Both the position numbers and the translations under genes were made by a program. Below the pieces are notes generated by a model. It saw nothing but the letters and a program-made list of their open reading frames with translations, was not told the origin of the DNA and did no database searches. Shown here one piece after another: positions 45,523 to 54,135 of a stretch of 64,000 nt of DNA. Numbering within the stretch: the stretch's first letter is position 1; the number at the start of each line of letters is the position of its first letter. Origin of the DNA: Bacteroidota bacterium (GTDB taxonomy: Bacteria; Bacteroidota; Bacteroidia; Chitinophagales; Saprospiraceae); NCBI GenBank assembly GCA_024743405.1, contig JANSWP010000028.1, forward strand, positions 1-64,000. The letters run 5' to 3'.

Positions 45523-47643
45523 ATGACAGTTTTACAATTCAAAATTTTCTTCTTCTCCAATTTATTTCTTCTCTTATTTTCACTGCCATTATGGGGTCAA
45601 CAACCAACTATTAGGATGGCTGATGATGGAAATTCAATTTATATCGATAGTGATACCGGCTTACAATACACTGCATACTATACAAAAGAAGGCTATCGTA
45701 AGATGACCGATTATTATGATGAACAGATACCAAACCAAAGTGAGACTATCCGCATTTCTCATGTAAAAGGTAGACATGAGCATATTTCCATATTTGCTAT
45801 TGATGTAGAAGGGGAAGTATCTACCCAAATATTTTCATTGAAAGATGGAATTTACCCTAAAGAGAGCAGCTTGTCAATTACTAAGCGACCAGATAATGCA
45901 ATTGAGATTAAGGCCCCTAACTATCTAGCATATGATGCACTTTTTACAAAGCAAGGATATTGGGGGATTGACAAACATTCCAAAAGAGATGAATCACCTG
46001 GCACAACCATTGGATTAGATGGCGTAACATCTTCATTTATTACAGTTGCTGCAATCGATTTAGAAGGAAATGTGGTTGCTCAAAAGATTTCACTTAAAGA
46101 ACAGAAAGGACTGTCGGAAGTACCTTCCTTAGACGATATTAAAAATTATTATGAGGATGACAAAATACGAACTGAATTGATTCCAGATAAATATCGAGAG
46201 ACAGAAGATGCTTTTGTTGGGGATGAAAATAAAAATAATAGCATGTGGTTTTTCGCAAAAATTAGTTTTGTATGGGATTTATTAAAAGATAATTTCGAAC
46301 TCAACCCGGAAGAAGACCATACCTGGGTGGATACAGGACTTCGTTCGAAATTTGCTATGATAACAAAATATGCAACTACCGAAATACTTGAAAAAATTGC
46401 AACTTATCCAATATATACTACGCCAAATTACGATGGAGATAGTAAACATTGGGTGTGGTTAAATACAATTGAACAAAATAGAAAACTAGCATTCCATCTA
46501 AAACCTTTTGAAGAGAATTTAAAGAAAATGTGGTCTCCTCATGGAGGCTGGGTTTCTAGTACCCCACTTAAAATGAACTATAATTCGACAACCTCTTTTG
46601 GTAAATATAATCCTTCATTTCTGTGTGAGATGACAGAAAATTATCAATATGCTCGCGAATATTTTCCATTTTTTAAAAAAATAATACAACCTCTCTATGA
46701 TAAGCATTTGAAGGGTATGGCCCATACTTATTACGATGCATACCTATATTTAAATAGAGATCGAGAATCTTTAGAAGACCTTCAAACTCAATATCTGTCA
46801 GATGTATTTGCTGAGGGGGGGACTACAAATGGTTCTATGCAGGAAATATTCCGTGATTATGCAGAGGCACTTGAACAAAATAAAGGAGCAGATTATTATG
46901 AAGCGGTTACTGCTCCAGCGTTTTGGCTTCGTCGCTCTATTGATGGTACAGATGAATTGTTTATCGAAATGCTTGAAATGCTAATGAAAGATTTTGATCC
47001 GGAATTTATACCTGTTCGAGATTTTGTGGACTTCAGTACTAAAAATCGATATTATGATGGCTATACTTTGAAAGATCCTCGAGATGGGCAAGTATACAGA
47101 GTAACAACCTTAAAAGACGGTAAAGTCTGGATGATAGACAATTTAAATTACTACCTAGATGGATCCTATTATCCAAATAACAGGAGTATAACTGGTAGCA
47201 TTAATGGCTATCAATTTGGACGACTTTATAGCAGGGAAGCTGCTAAAAAGGCTTGTCCTCCCGGTTGGCACTTACCAACTGATGATGAATTGTGGAATTT
47301 GTTTAATTATTATGTAAAACCATTTAATAGTATTGATGATGGAAAAATAGGGCATAAGGATCCATATTATAGTTATCGTAATGATGATGTGGAAAGATAC
47401 AACTTCCTCCAAAGTACTTATTTTCAATTAGCAGGTGAGTACAACTACCTCTACTGGGAACCTGACACAAAATTTTCACCAATGGAAAATGTTTTCTTGC
47501 CTGATGGAAATGGGGTAATCTGGAGTGCCACGGATAAACCAGAATATAGTATTGTATACAAATTTAATCTGGGGAGCCTTGAACGAACATACTCTCATTA
47601 CGATCAAGAGGCAGCATATTCTTGTCGATGTGTAAAAGACTAG
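45523..47643 (+). CDS. Secreted multidomain protein with C-terminal FISUMP domain
   Basis: This 706-residue protein has a signal peptide (FFFSNLFLLLFSLPLWGQ). Two tandem beta domains of about 85 residues follow (each with YxAxxTKxGY, AIDxEG and ISLK/FSLKD). A central region (about 215-500) is rich in Trp, Tyr and Glu, looks mostly helical and is not recognised. The C-terminal 190 residues form a FISUMP (Fibrobacter succinogenes major paralogous) domain: VYRVTTLKDGKVWMIDNLNY, GRLYSREAAKKACPPGWHLP, then a final AAYSCRCVKD. FISUMP proteins are secreted or surface-attached and of unknown function. It converges with the fourth giant protein. Confidence 0.8.
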   Translation: MTVLQFKIFFFSNLFLLLFSLPLWGQQPTIRMADDGNSIYIDSDTGLQYTAYYTKEGYRKMTDYYDEQIPNQSETIRISHVKGRHEHISIFAIDVEGEVSTQIFSLKDGIYPKESSLSITKRPDNAIEIKAPNYLAYDALFTKQGYWGIDKHSKRDESPGTTIGLDGVTSSFITVAAIDLEGNVVAQKISLKEQKGLSEVPSLDDIKNYYEDDKIRTELIPDKYRETEDAFVGDENKNNSMWFFAKISFVWDLLKDNFELNPEEDHTWVDTGLRSKFAMITKYATTEILEKIATYPIYTTPNYDGDSKHWVWLNTIEQNRKLAFHLKPFEENLKKMWSPHGGWVSSTPLKMNYNSTTSFGKYNPSFLCEMTENYQYAREYFPFFKKIIQPLYDKHLKGMAHTYYDAYLYLNRDRESLEDLQTQYLSDVFAEGGTTNGSMQEIFRDYAEALEQNKGADYYEAVTAPAFWLRRSIDGTDELFIEMLEMLMKDFDPEFIPVRDFVDFSTKNRYYDGYTLKDPRDGQVYRVTTLKDGKVWMIDNLNYYLDGSYYPNNRSITGSINGYQFGRLYSREAAKKACPPGWHLPTDDELWNLFNYYVKPFNSIDDGKIGHKDPYYSYRNDDVERYNFLQSTYFQLAGEYNYLYWEPDTKFSPMENVFLPDGNGVIWSATDKPEYSIVYKFNLGSLERTYSHYDQEAAYSCRCVKD

Positions 47644-47730
47644 TTCGTTTGTAAAATACTTAACTTATGAAGCTGAATAGATGATGTCATAACTAAAATA
47701 ATGATTTAAGGGTATCTCTATAAAAAGTGA

Positions 47731-47763
47731 TAATCTCAACTCATCTTTTTTGAGTTGAGATTA
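47731..47763. terminator. Hairpin between convergent genes
   Basis: TAATCTCAACTCA (47731-47743) pairs perfectly with TGAGTTGAGATTA (47751-47763) around a T-rich loop. T-rich but interrupted sequence follows on the plus strand. Confidence 0.6.
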
Positions 47764-47822
47764 TTCTTGATTTTCGAGTTATAACGATTAACGACCAAAC
47801 AAAAAAACTCCTAAGAAATTAT

Positions 47823-50800
47823 TCAGCGTGTCATGATCATCCTTTTCGTCAAAATCTCCCCATCCACATTCAGGTGATAATAAATCAGCCCTGTCGAAGT
47901 CAACAAATCATCCCGACTCACCTCCACCACATTTTCACCCTTTTCAAACTCATCATTAATCTCAAAAAGCACTTTCCCAGAGACATCATAAAAAGTCAAA
48001 ACTGCCGAATTCGATTCAGGCAAATTAAAGGCAATTTGGGTCTTATCCAAAAACGGGTTCGGGTAATTTTGTTTCAAACTTAAAACCGGATCTCCTTCTA
48101 TATCATCCTCATTATTAAATAATTGTAATTCAACATTTAATTCCGATTCGTCATTATTGAATGCGACGGCTTTTGTGAATTTAGAAGAAATAGTCAACAC
48201 CTCACTCAAAAGGAGTGAGGTGTTTGCGATGAAGTTAAGTGTGAATAAATCCGCTTGTTTCGGTAATTGAGTTGCTGTATTATTGAACCAAAGGGCAGTG
48301 ATAACACCTTGGTTGGTTTTGGTTGTTCCAAATTTTGAATTTGTAATTGACTTATTGACTTCCAAAAATTCTAGTTTCTCTTCATCAAATTCCAAAGTCA
48401 TTTGCCAAGCTCTTATATGATCGAAATCATTATTTCGGAAGGTGACTTCGATTTTTTCACCTGCCTCGTATTGTCGATCCTCAGTTTCTAAAATGAACGT
48501 TTCGGCACTTCGATTCTCAGCATTCTCGTCTCCTGTTATATTCGAAGGAATAGCATTTTCGGTAACATCACCGATTTTAATTCCTATAAAATCCACATTG
48601 GAAATGTCACCAAGAATATTGGTCAATGTAATGGATTCCGGAAAAGGAGTCGCCCACGGATTGTTCGGATTTGGAAAAATATAATCAGCTGGTACAAAGC
48701 GCCACGAGGAGTTATTCGGAAAGACCGTTTCTAAATGCAAAATCACTTTTTGAACAATGACGAGATCACCGACAGTGATCGTACCTGAGTTATTCGCATC
48801 TGCAGCAATCATTTTATAAGGCGAATCAAGGAATTCTTTTGCTAAGATATGGTCATTCATTTTAGCCAAATCGAAGGTCGTGACACCATTCAAAATATTG
48901 ATATTTTTCTCCGGTCGAATGGTCATATCATGTCCTTGGAGGTCGCCTGAAAATTCGAAATCACCTAAGTTATTGGTAAAACTCGGTATCATATTATTCA
49001 TTCCATCTGGATACAAAGTCACCTGGGAAATGCCTTCATCCGAAGTCGTCCGAATCGCTCCAGAAATAACGTCAGGGTTTTGAAGGCAATAATCAAAACT
49101 ATCTTCAATTTTTATCCATGTTAAGCAAGAACTTTGGTTCCCATTAGTGTCTGTCACATAGAGTTCGAGATTGTTTTGTCCCAGGGTGCTGCATGTGTAA
49201 GTCCGAGTTTTATCATTAATATCTTGAGAAAAAGAATATTGTAGTGCTGATGCATCTGTGCAATTATCAAAGCTTGCGAGATTCAATGAAGGAGCCGAAA
49301 CAGTATATTCTGCCGAAGGATTCAAGTCAACCGTTAAGCCATTTAAACAAAGAGCTGTCGGAGCATTATCATCCATCACTTCAATAGTAAAATTGTGCGT
49401 ACTGGTGTTACCACAGCCATCCGAAGCCGTATAACTCATATTGTAAATTCCAGCTGAAACATTCGAAAAATTAAAACCATAGCCCAAATCACCTTGCGCC
49501 GAAAGTGCAATATGGTCGCTACAATCAAACACCATTGGTGTGGGCAAGGAAACAGTCGCCGAACAATTTAAGGAAGAAGTCATATGAACCTCCAAGTTGA
49601 TAGGCGGATTCACAAAAACAGGGGCAGTTTCATCATTAACCGTAATGACTTGGATATATTCCCATTTCCCAACATCATCATTGGAATTTGAAGTCCATTG
49701 ACAAAAATCAATGACTGTCCATGTTCGATAAATGAAGTAACAAGATGGTTCGGAAACCCAAAATAACTCATCGTCATAACTTGCCGAAACGGATTGGCAA
49801 CTGCTCACGGAATTATAAGTCGGTACATTGAACGGTGCAGTTAATTGGTCTGGGGCAATTTGTGCGTTACAGCCACTTGTCATGTAATCAGCAGGCCAGA
49901 CGATGAGGTCATTATTGGCATTCCAGGGTGTTTGAGAATAGATATTAATATTTTGAGACACGGTATTGGTATTACCAAAATTATCGGTAGCGACCCATGT
50001 TCGAACAATCGCCCCCTGTCCACATCCATTGGTAATTTCTTCTGTAAATTCTTCAATAGTCATTTCGCAATTATCGATACTAGCAATATCTCCAAAAATG
50101 GATAAATCACTAAGATCGGCATTACAATCAACGGTCACATCAGCTGGAGGTAGCATGGCAGGAGCTTGCTCATCCTCAACCATTACTTCCACCTCGCAAA
50201 ACCCTGAATTCCCAGCACAATCACTCACCCTCATATGTACCATGAAACTTGTACCTGCATCCGAACAATCAACTTGAAAATATGCTGCATAAGCCGAATC
50301 GTCGTCGGTTTTTCTTTTGACTTCAAAATCACCAAGGCAACATAAGTCATAACTTCCGTCATCAATCGAAGTCGCAAAAACAAAGGCAGTACCATCAGAC
50401 GTAAGGGAGGCAACTGTGAACCCATCACAAATCACAGTGGGAGGATGCTGGTCTTCCACTGTGACGAGCATAGTGCAAGAGGTCGAATTACCACAGGGGT
50501 CTGCGGATTCAACATCAATCGGATAAGTGCCGGGGGGCACATCGTCAAAGGGACCAAAACCGTTGCCGAAGCTCCAGTTTGGCGTAAGGTTTACAGTGCT
50601 CGCACAATTATCGTATGCATTTATGGACGGAATATTAATAGTCACACCACATTGGGACGAAGATGTTCCGACCGTCATATTTGGCGGGCAAATTAGAGTA
50701 GGAGGTTCTTGGTCAAATATTTTTATGATTTGAATTTCTTCAAAAATTTGGCTTGTACAATCATCCAAAACCCGCCATTCTCGCAAAATCAATTCGCTTC

Positions 50801-52091
50801 CTTCGCAAGTCACAATGGATTGATCTTCATAGGTCAATGAAAAGGTACAATCACCATTTTGAATTAAATATTGGTCAAAAGTTGTATTCAAATCGCCATC
50901 ATCATCCAAAAAAGGATATCCCGTAATTGCGGGATCATAACCTGCGCCACAAGTCAAAGCAGGTTGCTGAATATCATCATAATTAGCTGGCATATGGATA
51001 TCTCCTAAAGTAGCTCTTTCAAGAGTAATGACTTGAAGGCAAGTACCTTTATTTCCCCAAGAATCAGTTGCAGTCCATGTTCGATGAATGATTTTTTGTG
51101 CTGTGGTGATAAAATTGAAATTAGAGAGTTCCGTAGTCACCATGTCATTATTCCCATCGGATGCTTGTTCAAACGACAATACATCTCCAGGCTGTAATAA
51201 CCAAGACTGCCATGATCCACTTTGGACATCATTGAATGATAACTGAATACAAACGCCATTAATGGTCACATAAAATGCATCCCCATTAAAATTGGAGCCC
51301 CCAAAACTACTCCAGTCAAAACTGATATAACCCTCTGAGGGAATCACGATTTTAAATCTCGTGATATAACGAGGGCTAGTCTTAAAAGGAGAGGAGTCAG
51401 CCCCTTCAACCAACACTGCATTGGGAGCTCCGGTGACATCTACCCCACCGTCACCATTCGTTGTTTTAACCGTCCAATTTGACGGATCAAAATATCCTTG
51501 AAAGCCTTGCATTCCACAGCCCAAATCAATCACTTCATCTTCGTAGGTCAAGCTCGCAACCGAACTACAATTGTCTGTCGCGATTGGCGTGCCTAGAGTT
51601 GCAACGCTATAATCTTCGGTACATTTGAGGCTATAATTTTGGCATTCAATTTCAGGTGCGCGACCATCTACAACATTTACGGTTCCGACACAAGACAAGC
51701 CTGTCCAATTGTGATAGATATAGGCATCAACGGTCATTCCGAGATGGCTTTCATTTAAAGTATCACCTAAAAAATTTCCATTTTGATCATAATATTCCAT
51801 GGTCGTCGGTCCACCACACGCCAATGGATTTGCTAATAAGAAATAGGAGTTTATCGAACCTTTGCAGTCATCTTTGAGTGCAAGGGTTACGTTTTGGTTA
51901 CAAGCTAAAGTTGTGCATTGTCCGTAGGCGCTTGACAGTTGGCATTGGATAGTTAACAGCAGGGACAGAACAATTGTCAGGATTTGTGAGCAGAAAATAT
52001 TTCGCCAATTTTTTCTCAAAGAACTTAGAGTACGAGTTGGACACAAATGGTATATTTCCAACTCTAAATAGGTGTAAATCGGTTTGTTCAT
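47823..52091 (-). CDS. Giant secreted HYR-repeat protein, fourth paralogue
   Basis: This 1422-residue protein has a long N-terminal leader whose hydrophobic core is ILTIVLSLLLTIQC, followed by SSAYGQ at the likely cleavage site. HYR/Ig-like repeats (LICPPNMTVG, VTVEDQHPPTVICD, VIDFCQW) follow. One is interrupted by an extra beta-sandwich segment (about 190-320) with GGVDVTGAPNAV and FDWSSFGGSNFNGDAF. The C-terminus has carboxypeptidase-regulatory-like, dockerin-like (DANNSGTITVGD), cohesin-like and T9SS type A modules (1337-1422, QNYPNPF start, KRMIMTR end). It lies 25 kb from the other three. A giant palindrome ends 22 bp upstream of the start codon, and the first codons overlap the AAACCGATTTACAC motif. 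Confidence 0.88.
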   Translation of the reverse strand: MNKPIYTYLELEIYHLCPTRTLSSLRKNWRNIFCSQILTIVLSLLLTIQCQLSSAYGQCTTLACNQNVTLALKDDCKGSINSYFLLANPLACGGPTTMEYYDQNGNFLGDTLNESHLGMTVDAYIYHNWTGLSCVGTVNVVDGRAPEIECQNYSLKCTEDYSVATLGTPIATDNCSSVASLTYEDEVIDLGCGMQGFQGYFDPSNWTVKTTNGDGGVDVTGAPNAVLVEGADSSPFKTSPRYITRFKIVIPSEGYISFDWSSFGGSNFNGDAFYVTINGVCIQLSFNDVQSGSWQSWLLQPGDVLSFEQASDGNNDMVTTELSNFNFITTAQKIIHRTWTATDSWGNKGTCLQVITLERATLGDIHMPANYDDIQQPALTCGAGYDPAITGYPFLDDDGDLNTTFDQYLIQNGDCTFSLTYEDQSIVTCEGSELILREWRVLDDCTSQIFEEIQIIKIFDQEPPTLICPPNMTVGTSSSQCGVTINIPSINAYDNCASTVNLTPNWSFGNGFGPFDDVPPGTYPIDVESADPCGNSTSCTMLVTVEDQHPPTVICDGFTVASLTSDGTAFVFATSIDDGSYDLCCLGDFEVKRKTDDDSAYAAYFQVDCSDAGTSFMVHMRVSDCAGNSGFCEVEVMVEDEQAPAMLPPADVTVDCNADLSDLSIFGDIASIDNCEMTIEEFTEEITNGCGQGAIVRTWVATDNFGNTNTVSQNINIYSQTPWNANNDLIVWPADYMTSGCNAQIAPDQLTAPFNVPTYNSVSSCQSVSASYDDELFWVSEPSCYFIYRTWTVIDFCQWTSNSNDDVGKWEYIQVITVNDETAPVFVNPPINLEVHMTSSLNCSATVSLPTPMVFDCSDHIALSAQGDLGYGFNFSNVSAGIYNMSYTASDGCGNTSTHNFTIEVMDDNAPTALCLNGLTVDLNPSAEYTVSAPSLNLASFDNCTDASALQYSFSQDINDKTRTYTCSTLGQNNLELYVTDTNGNQSSCLTWIKIEDSFDYCLQNPDVISGAIRTTSDEGISQVTLYPDGMNNMIPSFTNNLGDFEFSGDLQGHDMTIRPEKNINILNGVTTFDLAKMNDHILAKEFLDSPYKMIAADANNSGTITVGDLVIVQKVILHLETVFPNNSSWRFVPADYIFPNPNNPWATPFPESITLTNILGDISNVDFIGIKIGDVTENAIPSNITGDENAENRSAETFILETEDRQYEAGEKIEVTFRNNDFDHIRAWQMTLEFDEEKLEFLEVNKSITNSKFGTTKTNQGVITALWFNNTATQLPKQADLFTLNFIANTSLLLSEVLTISSKFTKAVAFNNDESELNVELQLFNNEDDIEGDPVLSLKQNYPNPFLDKTQIAFNLPESNSAVLTFYDVSGKVLFEINDEFEKGENVVEVSRDDLLTSTGLIYYHLNVDGEILTKRMIMTR

Positions 52092-52113
52092 GGGAATAAT
52101 AAAAGTCTTGTTA

Positions 52114-52312
52114 AGTAACGCCTAAAGAATAACTCCGACATTTACCTATGTATCTTTTGAACTTTTGTGGCGTTAAAAATACTCGCCGATGCCCTGCATC
52201 CTGCGCTGGCTTGTGCCAGAAGGTACAAAGGCGAACGCAAAAAGTATTTTTGCCTTACCAAAATCCAAAATCTACTATTTCAAATTGGCGGACTTATTTT
52301 TTAGCCGTTACT
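52114..52312. repeat. Giant imperfect palindrome, copy 4
   Basis: The left end AGTAACGCCTAAAGAATAAC mirrors the right end, where the reverse complement reads AGTAACGGCTAAAAAATAAG. Inner cores are GGCGTTAAAAATACT (left) and AAGGCAAAAATACT (right, reversed). The perfect hairpin CTGGC-TTGT-GCCAG at 52206-52219 lies at the exact centre of the 199 bp. Confidence 0.8.
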
Positions 52313-52907
52313 AAGTAATCGGTTATTAAGATATCACTCCACTTTTCTTAGCAATACTAGTGTCTATTAAACAACTGATTATCAACCAGATATTCTTTCT
52401 AGAATTATTTGTTCTAAAAGTGTAGGTAAAATCCAAACTTGTTTTTAAGGAAGAATCACATTACCCAAAAGCCAATCATTCTTCAAAAGAAGAAATAAGA
52501 CATTTTGAAAATGGGTCAGTTAGATTAATCTTAATAAAGGGGAAATAGGAAAATAGGTAGTAGTGTCGAATTACGTTCATGGAAATACGGTTTTGGAATA
52601 ATAATGCTTTGAATTCACCAATAACTTAGAGTAAAAAAAGAGGGTTTTAGGTGTGTGGAAAGGATAAAGACTCTAAGCTACTATTTTTAATCAATTCAAA
52701 ATTCATCTAAAAAATGGGATAATACTGTTCGTTTCTTTTATACAAAAAATTAGGTGTCTGTTTATTCAAATTAAGCGCTATTAAATGCACTTTATCTTGT
52801 TTTACAATTTTTTATCCATGACAAATATAGCCTATATCTTTTTAGAATTTAAGAGAGACTATGGATAAAAAACAAATATTTATTTTAATAAATTAAAATT
52901 TAAGGTA
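52313..52907. other. Intergenic region
   Basis: No gene or strong structure is seen in this AT-rich stretch between the palindrome and the HD-domain gene. A TACGGTTTTGG sequence near 52585 resembles part of the repeated motif found near the giant genes. Confidence 0.45.
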
Positions 52908-54083
52908 TTATTGTCCTCCGCCTACAACTATAAATGATACAGCAAAGGCAATGACAGTAACGGTCATTCCTATCATAAAAACACTGTAACATAGACGTAA
53001 TAAGTGGAATTTTTGACCCAATGCTTTTCCTAGAAAAAACAAATCCATGACGACGGAATTATCTAATATATTATCATCTCCAGAAACAGTTCTAATACCA
53101 CTTCGATAATCATCTAGGCTCATTTTATAAAAATTTCCATAAAAGAAAAGATTGGTTTCTCCTTTGGGAATTTTGGCGAGGTCAGTGGTTCCTGGTGTTT
53201 TAACAGGTCGAGTAGCAAGTGTCGCAAATATGATGGATAACGTACTTGTCACCATCAAGCAGGCAGTTGGCCAAAGTAAGAATGGACTACCTTGTAGATT
53301 TCCAGCAAGCAATGGCATTGCTATCGTAATAATTAAAGCACTGATACTTAACATCATATTGGCTTTATTATCGGCGATAGCCGTTAGGTCAATATGATTC
53401 CTGAGTGTCGTTTTAAACATCATTTGAGCACTTCGATTGCCTTCTAGAATGCTTTGGACACTACTAATGGTACTGCCTTGAGTTCTTTTTAGTTTTTCCA
53501 CTGTTGTGGCAATTTTTTTTAAGTTTTTCTTTTTTGCTTTACCAAATAAGAGCTTTGCTTCTCCTGTATAGAATTGATGGTTGCTCCAAAATTGAAAATT
53601 GTTCATCATCCACTCTTCATCCGTCATTTTCAGGTTTTTGAAAACCTCCCATTCATGTCGAAGTGCATCTCCTTTTTGTTGATAAGACAAGTCACCGAAA
53701 GTATTGAAGTCAGCATCTTTGATAATCTTTTGGAGTAGATTTTCTGGCTGAACACTCATTTTTGTGGCCTCAATACAATTGACAACTTTTTCAATACTAT
53801 TGCTTGGATACTCCTTTTCGCTTAAAAATGATTTTGCCAATTCAATACTCACTTCCTCATGTCCATCATACGTTTGAGTAAAACCCGTATCATGAAAAAG
53901 GGCCGCCAAAGCTAAAATTTCGGATTCTTTTTTAGACAAGTGATATTTTCTAGCCAATACAAGTACGGCTTCTTTGGCTGTCAAAGTATGCTCTAAACTG
54001 TGGTAGAGATGGTCAGAAGTAAGTCCCTCCTTAAATAATTCTGTGACGTATTTTTTAGTATCTTTTATAAGTTGGCTCGCCAT
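52908..54083 (-). CDS. HD-domain phosphohydrolase fused to a Pycsar-effector-like membrane domain
   Basis: This 391-residue protein combines two parts. Residues 1-200 are an HD phosphohydrolase with the metal ligands His32 (YHSLEH), His64-Asp65 (FHDTG) and Asp123 or Asp125 (KDADF). Residues 215-391 match the Pycsar effector membrane domain (DUF5706-like): the RNHIDLTAIADNKANMMLS motif, then helices at about 244-262, 267-290 and 365-388. In the Pycsar anti-phage system such membrane proteins respond to cCMP or cUMP. Here no pyrimidine cyclase gene is near. The HD half could degrade a nucleotide second messenger, or sense it. It lies 52 bp downstream of a YbbP-like permease gene. Confidence 0.85.
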   Translation of the reverse strand: MASQLIKDTKKYVTELFKEGLTSDHLYHSLEHTLTAKEAVLVLARKYHLSKKESEILALAALFHDTGFTQTYDGHEEVSIELAKSFLSEKEYPSNSIEKVVNCIEATKMSVQPENLLQKIIKDADFNTFGDLSYQQKGDALRHEWEVFKNLKMTDEEWMMNNFQFWSNHQFYTGEAKLLFGKAKKKNLKKIATTVEKLKRTQGSTISSVQSILEGNRSAQMMFKTTLRNHIDLTAIADNKANMMLSISALIITIAMPLLAGNLQGSPFLLWPTACLMVTSTLSIIFATLATRPVKTPGTTDLAKIPKGETNLFFYGNFYKMSLDDYRSGIRTVSGDDNILDNSVVMDLFFLGKALGQKFHLLRLCYSVFMIGMTVTVIAFAVSFIVVGGGQ

Positions 54084-54135
54084 TTAAGTCACTTTTCTAG
54101 TTAATTTTTGGACAAATGTAAGATAATTTACTCTC

